This document shows, one piece after another, positions 1-7,536 of a stretch of DNA of 7,536 nt. This stretch comes from an uncultured Flavobacterium sp. GTDB lineage: Bacteria > Bacteroidota > Bacteroidia > Flavobacteriales > Flavobacteriaceae. Where the stretch lies: contig CAMPIZ010000072.1 of NCBI GenBank assembly GCA_946886675.1, positions 1 through 7,536 on the forward strand, given 5' to 3'. The notes beneath the pieces are model-generated. The model was not told where the DNA came from, made no database searches, and worked only from the letters and a program-made list of their open reading frames with translations. The position numbers were made by a program, and so were the translations under genes. Each line of letters opens with the position of its first letter. Positions within the stretch are counted from its first letter, which is position 1.

Positions 1-47
1 AAGTTATCTGTACAGTTGCCTCAGTAATCGTTAAAGTTTTAAGCACG

Positions 48-773
48 TTAAAAGTTAGGGCTAAGATTGTATTTTTTATAGAACTTATCTATTACATCAA
101 GCACCTCATCTTCCGTGTCCACCACTTTTATAAGATTAATATCTTCAGGACTGGCATTAAAATATTTTTCAATCAGTACTGTTTTTAGCCAATCTAAAAG
201 CCCGCTCCAAAATTCAGAACCAACAAGGATAATAGGAAATTTGGCTATCTTTTTTGTCTGGATAAGTGTTATGGCCTCAAACATTTCGTCCAGTGTACCA
301 AAACCGCCCGGCATAACCACAAATCCCTGAGAGTATTTTACAAACATTACTTTGCGTACAAAGAAGTAATCAAAATTAAGGTTTTTATCAGGGTCTATAA
401 ATGGGTTAAAGTGCTGTTCAAAAGGTAATTCTATATTTAAACCTACAGATGGGCTCACGCCTCTGCTGGCACCCTTGTTACCAGCCTCCATAATACCGGG
501 ACCGCCCCCGGTGATAACACCGTAGCCTGCCTTCGAGATTTTCTCTGCAATCCTCTCGGCTAGCAGGTAATATTTATCTTCAGGTTTTGTCCTTGCAGAC
601 CCAAATATTGAAACACAAGGGCCTATACGTGCCATGCTTTCAAATCCGTTTACAAATTCTGCCATTACCTTGAAGATTACCCAGGAGTCATTGCTCCTTA
701 TCTCACTCCAGGGCTTCTGTTTTAAAACTTCATGTATTCGTTCGTCCTCGTTTTCGTAGGTGTCTTTTGACAT
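48..773 (-). CDS. LOG-family protein (TIGR00730-type Rossmann fold), probable nucleoside 5'-monophosphate phosphoribohydrolase
   Basis: This is a complete 241-residue cytosolic protein. LOG-family enzymes cleave the N-glycosidic bond of nucleoside (or cytokinin riboside) 5'-monophosphates, giving free base and ribose 5-phosphate. Visible hallmarks are the Rossmann start CVSIFGSAR (53-61), the glycine-rich phosphate loop GGGPGIMEAGNKGA (89-102), the Arg-Lys pair at 140-141, and the family signature PGGFGTLDE (155-163), whose Glu163 is the expected catalytic acid. About 50 residues precede the Rossmann core, as in the longer members of the family. The ATG start has only AT-rich sequence before it and no Shine-Dalgarno motif. 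The gene begins 28 bp after the uvrA stop on the same strand, with no terminator visible between them, so it is probably the second gene of a uvrA transcript. Family assignment is secure. The true substrate (AMP, CMP, a damaged nucleotide or a cytokinin precursor) cannot be read from the sequence, and the older label 'lysine decarboxylase' should not be used. Confidence 0.93.
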   Translation of the reverse strand: MSKDTYENEDERIHEVLKQKPWSEIRSNDSWVIFKVMAEFVNGFESMARIGPCVSIFGSARTKPEDKYYLLAERIAEKISKAGYGVITGGGPGIMEAGNKGASRGVSPSVGLNIELPFEQHFNPFIDPDKNLNFDYFFVRKVMFVKYSQGFVVMPGGFGTLDEMFEAITLIQTKKIAKFPIILVGSEFWSGLLDWLKTVLIEKYFNASPEDINLIKVVDTEDEVLDVIDKFYKKYNLSPNF

Positions 774-801
774 AGCTTGTTATTATAATTACCTGTTTAA
801 A

Positions 802-3633
802 CTAAGATAGCTCTTTTTTAAGAAACTGTGCTGTATAGCTTTTTTTATTCTTAACTATTTCCTCGGGGGTGCCTTTAGCCACCAGCTGTCCGCCGCCTTT
901 ACCACCTTCATAGCCAATATCTATAATATAGTCTGCCAGCTTAATAACGTCCATATTATGCTCAATAATTAGTATGGTATTACCTTTTTTAACCAGCTTG
1001 TTAATAACTTCCATAAGAACCCTTATATCTTCAAAGTGAAGTCCTGTGGTAGGTTCATCCAGTATATAGAAAGTATTACCCGTGTCTTTTTTAGAAAGCT
1101 CAGATGCCAGTTTTATCCTTTGGGCTTCCCCACCGGAAAGGGTAGTACTTTGCTGTCCCAGTGTTATATAGCCCAGCCCTACATCCTGTATGGTTTTAAT
1201 CTTGCGGTATATTTTCGGGATATTCTCAAAAAACACAACAGCTTCGTCAACAGTCATTTCCAATACATCCGATATGGATTTGCCTTTATATCGTATCTCC
1301 AGCGTTTCTCTGTTAAAGCGTTTGCCCTGGCAGGTTTCACATTCTACATATACATCCGGAAGGAAATTCATTTCTATCACACGTAGTCCTGATCCCTCAC
1401 AGGTTTCGCAGCGGCCACCGCTTACATTAAAACTAAATCTTCCCGGCTTGTAACCTCTTATCATAGCTTCAGGCGTTTGTGTAAACAGCCTGCGTATTTC
1501 AGAGAAAACATCGGTATAAGTAGCAGGGTTAGATCGTGGTGTACGGCCAATAGGTGACTGGTCTATATCAATAACCTTATCAATATGCTCCAGGCCTTCA
1601 ATCTTTTTATAAGGCTGTGGTTTCTTTACCGCATTAAAAAAATGTGCATTAAGTATAGGGTACAGCGTTTCGTTTATAAGTGTGGATTTTCCGCTGCCCG
1701 ATACTCCTGTAACACAAATCAGCTTACCTAACGGGAATTCTACAGTAACATTTTTAAGGTTGTTTCCTGTAGCGCCTGTAAGCTTTATAGACTTGCCGTT
1801 GCCTTCGCGGCGTTTTTTAGGTACGGCAATTTCTTTTTCGCCATTAAGGTATGAAGCCGTAAGAGTATGTTCTTTATAAAGTTCTTCAGGAGTGCCTTTA
1901 CTTACAATCTGTCCACCAAAACGTCCTGCTGCGGGGCCTATATCAATTACATAGTCGGCCCGCTCTATCATATCCTTGTCATGCTCCACCACAATAACAG
2001 AATTACCTATATCCCTTAACTGCTCGAGGGAGTGAATAAGTTTTTCATTATCACGTTGGTGCAGGCCTATACTCGGTTCGTCAAGTATATATAAAACCCC
2101 TACAAGCTGAGAGCCTATTTGAGTGGCAAGCCTTATGCGCTGTGCCTCTCCGCCCGAAAGTGATTTTGAGCTTCGGTTAAGTGCCAGGTAATTAAGCCCA
2201 ACATCCACAAGGAAGCTAAGGCGCGCTTTTATTTCTTTTACAATCTCTGAGGCAATAATCCTTTGTTTTTCAGAGAGTCTTTCATTAAGATCTTCAAACC
2301 ATTCAGCCAGGTCTGATATATCCATAAAAGACAGTTCAGCAATATTCTTACCGTCTATCTTAAAGTAAAGTGATTCCTTTTTAAGCCGGGATCCATGACA
2401 GGCTGGACATTCTATTTCGTCCATAAAGTCCTTTGCCCACCTTTTGATAGAGGAGGAGCCGCTTTCGTCATGCTGGTTTTTAATGAAGCTTGATATACCT
2501 TCAAAATCAATTTTGTATTCACGGTTAACACCCAGCGATTTTGAGTTAAGCGTAAACTTTTCCTTTCCGCCATTCATTATCATGTCCATAGCCTCATTGG
2601 GTATGGTTTCTATGGCATCGGTAATCTTAAAGCCATATTTTTCGCCTATAACTTCAAGCTGCTTAAAAATCCAGGAATTTTTATATTCGCCAAGAGGCGC
2701 AAAACCTCCCTGCTTTATAGAAAGCTTAGGGTTGGGTATTATTTTCCTAAGGTTTATTTCGTTTACGGTACCAAGTCCGTTACAGGTATCACAGGCACCT
2801 TTTGGGGAGTTAAACGAAAAGTTGTTAGGCTCAGGGTTAGGGTAGGATATACCCGAAGTAGGGCACATAAGGTTACGGCTGTAATAACGGGCTTCGTTAG
2901 TATCATGCTCGATTACCATCATTACATCATCACCATGATACATAGCTGTTTTAATGCTTTCCGATAGCCGCTTGTCAATATCAGCACCGGTATCAACCTG
3001 CATACGGTCTATAACCGTTTCAATGTCATGTGTTTTATAGCGGTCCAACTTCATGCCGCTTTCAATATCCTTAATTTCGCCATCCACACGCACCTTTAAA
3101 AAACCCTGTTTGGATATCTGTTCAAAAAGTTCGCGGTAATGCCCTTTACGTGCACGTACAATAGGGGCAAGTATGGTTATACGCTTACCATTAAATTTTT
3201 CAACAATAAGTTCTTTAATCTGGTCGTCGCTGTAGCTCACCATTTTTTCTCCGGTAACGTAGCTGTAAGCGTCTCCGGCACGGGCATATAGCAGCCTCAG
3301 GAAGTCATAAATCTCGGTAATGGTACCTACCGTAGAGCGCGGACTTTTACTGGTTGTTTTCTGCTCTATAGCAATAACAGGCGAGAGGCCATCTATCTTA
3401 TCCACATCGGGGCGTTCCAGCCCGCCTAAAAACTGACGCGCGTATGCAGAAAAAGTTTCAATATACCTGCGCTGCCCTTCGGCATAAATAGTATCAAAAG
3501 CCAGTGAGGATTTCCCGGAACCCGAAAGGCCGGTTATAACAACAAGCTTTTCGCGGGGAATGGTAACGTCTATATTTTTAAGATTATGGACACGGGCGCC
3601 CATTACTTCAATCGTTTCTTCGGTATTTAGCAT
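802..3633 (-). CDS. uvrA: UvrABC excinuclease subunit A (UvrA), DNA damage recognition ATPase
   Basis: UvrA is the dimeric ATPase that finds bulky DNA lesions and loads UvrB in nucleotide excision repair. From the ATG at 3633 the protein has 943 residues, about the length of E. coli UvrA (940). Both ABC ATPase halves are complete. The first has Walker A GLSGSGKS (35-42), signature LSGGEAQR (492-499), Walker B Asp518-Glu519 and switch His551. The second has Walker A GVSGSGKS (643-650), LSGGEAQR (832-839), Asp859-Glu860 and His892. The C-terminal zinc finger is intact (Cys742, 745, 765, 768) and a further CxxC lies at 409-412. The N-terminal zinc module has Cys257, 281 and 284, but Ser260 stands where a cysteine is usual. 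A 948-residue version would need the TTG at 3648, which lies about where transcription should begin from the TATCTTTG box, so the ATG is preferred. The LOG-family gene follows 28 bp downstream on the same strand. Confidence 0.97.
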   Translation of the reverse strand: MLNTEETIEVMGARVHNLKNIDVTIPREKLVVITGLSGSGKSSLAFDTIYAEGQRRYIETFSAYARQFLGGLERPDVDKIDGLSPVIAIEQKTTSKSPRSTVGTITEIYDFLRLLYARAGDAYSYVTGEKMVSYSDDQIKELIVEKFNGKRITILAPIVRARKGHYRELFEQISKQGFLKVRVDGEIKDIESGMKLDRYKTHDIETVIDRMQVDTGADIDKRLSESIKTAMYHGDDVMMVIEHDTNEARYYSRNLMCPTSGISYPNPEPNNFSFNSPKGACDTCNGLGTVNEINLRKIIPNPKLSIKQGGFAPLGEYKNSWIFKQLEVIGEKYGFKITDAIETIPNEAMDMIMNGGKEKFTLNSKSLGVNREYKIDFEGISSFIKNQHDESGSSSIKRWAKDFMDEIECPACHGSRLKKESLYFKIDGKNIAELSFMDISDLAEWFEDLNERLSEKQRIIASEIVKEIKARLSFLVDVGLNYLALNRSSKSLSGGEAQRIRLATQIGSQLVGVLYILDEPSIGLHQRDNEKLIHSLEQLRDIGNSVIVVEHDKDMIERADYVIDIGPAAGRFGGQIVSKGTPEELYKEHTLTASYLNGEKEIAVPKKRREGNGKSIKLTGATGNNLKNVTVEFPLGKLICVTGVSGSGKSTLINETLYPILNAHFFNAVKKPQPYKKIEGLEHIDKVIDIDQSPIGRTPRSNPATYTDVFSEIRRLFTQTPEAMIRGYKPGRFSFNVSGGRCETCEGSGLRVIEMNFLPDVYVECETCQGKRFNRETLEIRYKGKSISDVLEMTVDEAVVFFENIPKIYRKIKTIQDVGLGYITLGQQSTTLSGGEAQRIKLASELSKKDTGNTFYILDEPTTGLHFEDIRVLMEVINKLVKKGNTILIIEHNMDVIKLADYIIDIGYEGGKGGGQLVAKGTPEEIVKNKKSYTAQFLKKELS

Positions 3634-3652
3634 AGCAAATTTGTGCAAAACG

Positions 3653-3660
3653 CAAAGATA
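3653..3660 (-). promoter_or_regulatory. Bacteroidota-type -7 promoter box for uvrA
   Basis: The minus strand reads TATCTTTG here, an exact match to the Bacteroidota -7 consensus TAnnTTTG. It ends 19 nt before the uvrA ATG, so transcription would start at about 3647-3649 and leave a leader of about 15 nt. No good TTG -33 element is seen at the expected distance; the nearest sequence is an AT-rich ATTT. The box is also the main argument against the upstream TTG start of uvrA. No recognisable damage-response operator was seen. Confidence 0.5.
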
Positions 3661-3769
3661 CTGATTTTAAGGGTATTTTTAAATGAGGCATATAGAAGAA
3701 ATTGTTAAAGATTGAAGTGAGTTATACAAGAAATTAAATCTATATTTTTACAATCTACAAAAAATTATA

Positions 3770-4255
3770 ATGACACCAAGCATCCAATCTATCTCACCAA
3801 AAAAACTAATAGGCTATCGCCTTACAATATCCTTTGCTAATAACCGTACCGCCGAATTATGGCGTAGTTTTATGCCCAGACGAAAGGAGGTTACTAATAC
3901 TGTTAGCAATGATTTGTATTCGTTGCAGGTTTATGGTAAAGATTTCTTTAAGAATTTTGACCCATCAGCCGAATTTGAGAAATGGGCTTTGACCGAAGTG
4001 ACTGATTTTAATACAATTCCGGAAGGCATGGAAACTTTTGTGCTGCCGGGAGGCTTGTATGCTGTATTTCATTACAAAGGCAATCCTGCCAATGCGGCGG
4101 AAGTTTTCAGGTATATTTTGCAGGAATGGTTACCACAGTCAGGTTATGAACTGGATAACCGCCCACATTTTGAAGTATTGGGAGAAAAATACAATAATGG
4201 CAGTGATGAATCGGAAGAAGAGATATGGATACCTATATGTGAAGTGGTAAAGTAA
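3770..4255 (+). CDS. Stand-alone GyrI-like / AraC effector-binding domain protein
   Basis: This is a complete 161-residue cytosolic protein that appears to be a single GyrI-like small-molecule-binding domain (AraC_E_bind / SHS2 fold) with no DNA-binding helix-turn-helix. Supporting features are an N-terminal strand-helix unit with a Trp-containing helix (ELWRSF, 29-34), the central VLPGGLYAVFHYKGN segment (91-105) that matches the family's 'G-x-Y-x-V-F-x-H-x-G' region, a helix with EW (119-120), and the C-terminal EEEIWIPI (149-156) carrying the conserved Glu of the ligand cleft. Free-standing members bind hydrophobic or cationic compounds, and some hydrolyse or sequester them or protect gyrase; which applies here is unknown. 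The gene is divergent from uvrA. A one-mismatch -7 box (TATATTTT at 3741-3748, or the overlapping TATTTTTA at 3743-3750) lies about 20 nt before the ATG, without a clear -33 element. An independent promoter follows before the next gene, so it is probably transcribed alone. Confidence 0.8.
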   Translation: MTPSIQSISPKKLIGYRLTISFANNRTAELWRSFMPRRKEVTNTVSNDLYSLQVYGKDFFKNFDPSAEFEKWALTEVTDFNTIPEGMETFVLPGGLYAVFHYKGNPANAAEVFRYILQEWLPQSGYELDNRPHFEVLGEKYNNGSDESEEEIWIPICEVVK

Positions 4256-4315
4256 AACAGTAGCTTAGTTACGTTGCTTCAATATATTTTAGCTTTTTAT
4301 TAAATCTGTGCATAA

Positions 4316-5987
<1,672 letters not shown>

Positions 5988-5993
5988 AATAGT

Positions 5994-6020
5994 AAGCCCT
6001 GCATTTGCAGGGCTTTTTTT
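5994..6020 (+). terminator. Intrinsic terminator of the ABC-F gene
   Basis: A perfect 9-bp stem, AAGCCCTGC (5994-6002) with GCAGGGCTT (6007-6015), encloses the loop ATTT and runs into seven T residues (6014-6020). It starts 7 nt after the ABC-F stop. It sits between convergent genes, but on the minus strand the hairpin is followed by a broken T tract (TTACTATTTTATTT), so it should act mainly on the plus-strand transcript and at best partly on the secreted-protein gene. Confidence 0.9.
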
Positions 6021-6043
6021 ATATAATTTTTTCTAATCTGTTT

Positions 6044-6727
6044 TTATTCCGAAGGTGGAGTGGCAGAGGTTTCCGGCACTTCTTTTACTACAATAACTGT
6101 AGCCTTAAAGCCTGTAGCCAGATTCCATTGATTGGATGAGATTAATTTCTCATTGTCATCATAAACTTTAAACTCTGCAGTGTTAGGCCCTGATGTACCC
6201 TGGTTAAGAGCTTCAAAGTCTATTTTATTAAAGCCGGGCTGTAGTGTTATCTGTACCCCTTTAAAGTCGTTGGATAATATTATTTCAGGTACTACAATTC
6301 TGTCATTTACCAAAACTTTTATTCTGTCACCATCGGCATATTCAAAGTCCCTTGCAAGAACCTGTACGTATTCCGAGTTGCTTCGAACCTCACCAAAAAA
6401 CTGATTGCCTCTGTAAGCTTCGTTAGATTCACCTCTTGGCTTAATCCTGGTGCGTTCTTCAAACTCCTGCCCCTTGCTTACAAAATCATTATCAATTATC
6501 ATAGGAGACTTCTCAGTCTTGTCTGCACCAATCTGAAATCTTGGGTCTAAAGTGGTCTTGGGTGGATTGAGGGTAAAAGGACTGGGTATATCTGTATTAG
6601 TTGAAGGTTCCGGTGCTACCTCCGGCTGTTTTTCCCTGGGTATGGCTATACCTCCACGTGGAGCATCTCCCTGCGCCGATAGTGTTGCAGAACATAATAT
6701 AAACAGGATTATGCAGAGGTATCTCAT
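6044..6727 (-). CDS. Secreted protein with Pro-rich spacer and C-terminal beta-sandwich-like domain, function unknown
   Basis: From the ATG at 6727 the protein has 227 residues and begins with a clear Sec signal peptide: Arg2, a hydrophobic core (LCIILFILCSATL, 4-16), and SAQ before a likely cleavage near residue 19. No lipobox is evident, since Cys12 lies inside the hydrophobic core with no suitable mature-protein boundary after it. Residues 20-60 are Pro-rich and probably disordered. Residues 115-216 alternate short strands with turns and contain DGD (132-134), an LVND turn (139-142) and NQGTSGPNTAE (175-185). This recalls the 'DGD...lNg...NxGtxxPNTA' beta-sandwich modules I associate with secreted Bacteroidota proteins. 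The longest frame starts at a TTG (6760), but that would add 11 residues before the signal peptide, so the ATG is chosen. A weak -7-like box, TTACTTTG, lies at 6781-6788 on the minus strand. The probable location is periplasm or cell surface. No enzymatic motif is visible and no function is assigned. Confidence 0.75.
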   Translation of the reverse strand: MRYLCIILFILCSATLSAQGDAPRGGIAIPREKQPEVAPEPSTNTDIPSPFTLNPPKTTLDPRFQIGADKTEKSPMIIDNDFVSKGQEFEERTRIKPRGESNEAYRGNQFFGEVRSNSEYVQVLARDFEYADGDRIKVLVNDRIVVPEIILSNDFKGVQITLQPGFNKIDFEALNQGTSGPNTAEFKVYDDNEKLISSNQWNLATGFKATVIVVKEVPETSATPPSE

Positions 6728-6821
6728 AAGGTTTATTAAATTTCTCAGGGAATAGCACAATTTTTATGCCTAATTCATTACAAAGTAAAAGAAATAAATC
6801 TGATTAATAATATACTGAAGC

Positions 6822-6845
6822 AAAAAACGATTACTGTGCGGTAAT
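6822..6845 (-). terminator. Possible weak intrinsic terminator after the GNAT gene
   Basis: On the minus strand ATTAC (6845-6841) and GTAAT (6834-6830) can pair around the loop CGCACA, and six T residues follow at 6827-6822. The stem is only 5 bp, mostly A/T, and overlaps the last base of the GNAT stop codon, so termination is uncertain. If it works, it separates the GNAT transcript from the secreted-protein gene. Confidence 0.3.
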
Positions 6846-7366
6846 TATTGTTTCATTTCCCAAAGCTTAACAGGTTGTTCAAATGTTATAGCTCCTGGTG
6901 TTGTTGTAAATTCTTTTACAAATGTAAATCCTGATTTTTCCAGTGTACGGTTTGGTGAAAGATTGTGTGCGAATGGCTGGCAATATAGGGTTTTGATTTT
7001 GAGATTGTTGAAGAAGTAAGGAACGGACATTTTTATGAATTCTGATCCATAGCCATTACTCCTGTAATCTTTATACCAAATGTGAAGATGCATATAAGCA
7101 TGGTTCCCATACTGCAAAGGATTTACATTACTGTGGCCTACCGGTTCGTTATTTACATACCAGATTACGACGTATGCCTTTTTCTCTTCAAATGGCAAAG
7201 TAAGCTGTGTTAGTAATGCAGCTTTAAAGTCATCTTTTTGAGGCATTTTTGCAGGATCAACCCCCATGCTCTTTAAATGTTCCGGTGTAGCATTGAACCA
7301 GTAATCTGCAATAAGGTTTATATCTTTTTCTTTTAACTCTTTTACTGAGAGGATATCCTTTTTCAT
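6845..7366 (-). CDS. GNAT family N-acetyltransferase
   Basis: This complete 173-residue protein has the GCN5-related acetyltransferase fold, which moves an acetyl group from acetyl-CoA to an amine. Strands beta 2-4 are visible as AYVVIWYVNNEPVGHSNV (64-81) and AYMHLHIWYKD (90-100). Motif A is RSNGYG (102-107), matching the Q/R-x-x-G-x-G/A pyrophosphate loop, followed by the helix SEFIKMSVPYFF. The motif B region is AHNLSPNRTLEKSGF (133-147), with the Asn-Arg-x-Leu-Glu-Lys-x-Gly-Phe pattern typical of the family. The N-terminal 60 residues include a predicted helical substrate-side region (WFNATPEHLKSMG, 23-35). The start is ATG with no Shine-Dalgarno motif. It lies 17 bp after the stop of the gene cut by the right edge, so the two may form one transcript. 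The substrate cannot be inferred; peptide, small amine and antibiotic targets all remain possible. Confidence 0.88.
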   Translation of the reverse strand: MKKDILSVKELKEKDINLIADYWFNATPEHLKSMGVDPAKMPQKDDFKAALLTQLTLPFEEKKAYVVIWYVNNEPVGHSNVNPLQYGNHAYMHLHIWYKDYRSNGYGSEFIKMSVPYFFNNLKIKTLYCQPFAHNLSPNRTLEKSGFTFVKEFTTTPGAITFEQPVKLWEMKQ

Positions 7367-7383
7367 ACCTAACTTACAGATAA

Positions 7384-7536
7384 TTATTTATGCCTTCCGG
7401 TACGGCTTTGTTCAGCATCCCAGTCTTCCGTGCTGTCATTTTTGTCCCGGCTGTCTTCACGCAATACTTCACCATCTTTAGTATAATGTGCATTATTATC
7501 TACATTATCGTTAGCATTTGTTGTATTTTCAGAAGG
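7384..7536 (-). CDS. C-terminal fragment of an acidic hypothetical protein (cut by the window edge)
   Basis: An open minus-strand frame enters from the right edge and ends with TAA at 7384-7386, giving the last 50 residues of a protein whose start lies outside the window. The first visible stretch is Asn-rich (NTTNANDNVDNN) and is followed by HYTKDGEVLREDSRDK and a tail rich in Asp, Glu and Arg that ends TGRHK. The composition is very hydrophilic and probably disordered or a small stress-type protein tail, with no membrane segment, cysteine or catalytic motif in view. Evidence that it is real: the frame stays open to the edge, has an amphiphilic charged composition, and sits 17 bp before the ATG of the GNAT gene on the same strand. 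I do not recognise the family, and function is unknown. Confidence 0.6.
   Translation of the reverse strand, partial: PSENTTNANDNVDNNAHYTKDGEVLREDSRDKNDSTEDWDAEQSRTGRHK

Noticed and set aside
1..46. Possible GTG-started minus-strand gene (VLKTLTITEATVQIT) running off the left edge
   Set aside because: Only 15 codons are visible, no ATG or promoter is seen, and the frame is also open upstream without a start. It cannot be told from chance.
37..53. Inverted repeat TTTTAA-gcacg-TTAAAA across the LOG stop codon
   Set aside because: The stem is six A/T pairs and no T run follows, so it is a poor terminator and is expected by chance in AT-rich DNA.
2444..2845. Plus-strand open frame of 133 codons inside uvrA
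   Set aside because: It lies wholly opposite conserved uvrA coding sequence, its translation has no domain-like pattern, and it has no promoter. The same holds for the shorter antisense frames at 1036-1453, 1682-1879 and 115-330.
3649..3769. Damage-response operator or riboswitch in the uvrA / GyrI-like divergent gap
   Set aside because: No convincing palindrome or conserved structured RNA is visible; apart from the promoter boxes the gap is plain AT-rich sequence.
5994..6020. Bidirectional terminator serving the convergent secreted-protein gene
   Set aside because: The hairpin is symmetrical, but the T tract on the minus-strand side is interrupted, so only the plus-strand role is well supported.
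6180..6755. Plus-strand frames of 67 and 74 codons opposite the secreted-protein gene
   Set aside because: The minus-strand frame has a signal peptide and domain-like sequence; the plus-strand translations do not look like proteins.

Overview
The window looks like ordinary chromosome from a member of the Bacteroidota, most likely a Flavobacterium-like Flavobacteriaceae. The DNA is AT-rich and starts lack Shine-Dalgarno motifs. Two genes have TAnnTTTG -7 boxes of the Bacteroidota type just before the start codon, and the UvrA and ABC-F sequences have a flavobacterial flavour. That last judgement rests on recalled relatives, not a search. I see no mobile element, CRISPR array, tRNA, rRNA or phage gene, and no gap over 300 bases without a gene.

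Layout: bases 48-3633 hold a minus-strand pair, uvrA (excision-repair DNA damage sensor) followed 28 bp later by a LOG-family nucleotide phosphoribohydrolase. The pair is probably one transcript from a promoter at about 3653-3660. A 136-bp divergent gap separates it from a plus-strand gene for a free-standing GyrI-like (AraC effector-binding type) ligand-binding protein (3770-4255). Next, on the plus strand, is a YbiT-like ABC-F ATPase (4362-5987) with its own well-matched promoter and a strong intrinsic terminator (5994-6020). Beyond the terminator three genes run on the minus strand: a secreted protein with a Pro-rich spacer and a probable beta-sandwich domain (6044-6727), a GNAT acetyltransferase (6845-7366), and the C-terminal 50 residues of an acidic protein cut by the right edge (7384-7536). 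The last two are 17 bp apart and may be co-transcribed.

The genes do not form an obvious dedicated system. They are housekeeping functions (DNA repair, nucleotide metabolism, a ribosome-associated ATPase) plus small accessory proteins. The most interesting points lie inside the proteins. The ABC-F ATPase has lost the signature motif of its first ATPase domain and the Walker A and Q-loop residues of its second, so exactly one of the two composite ATP sites stays intact. UvrA lacks one cysteine of its N-terminal zinc module. The longest reading frames of uvrA and of the secreted-protein gene begin at TTG codons that are probably not the real starts.
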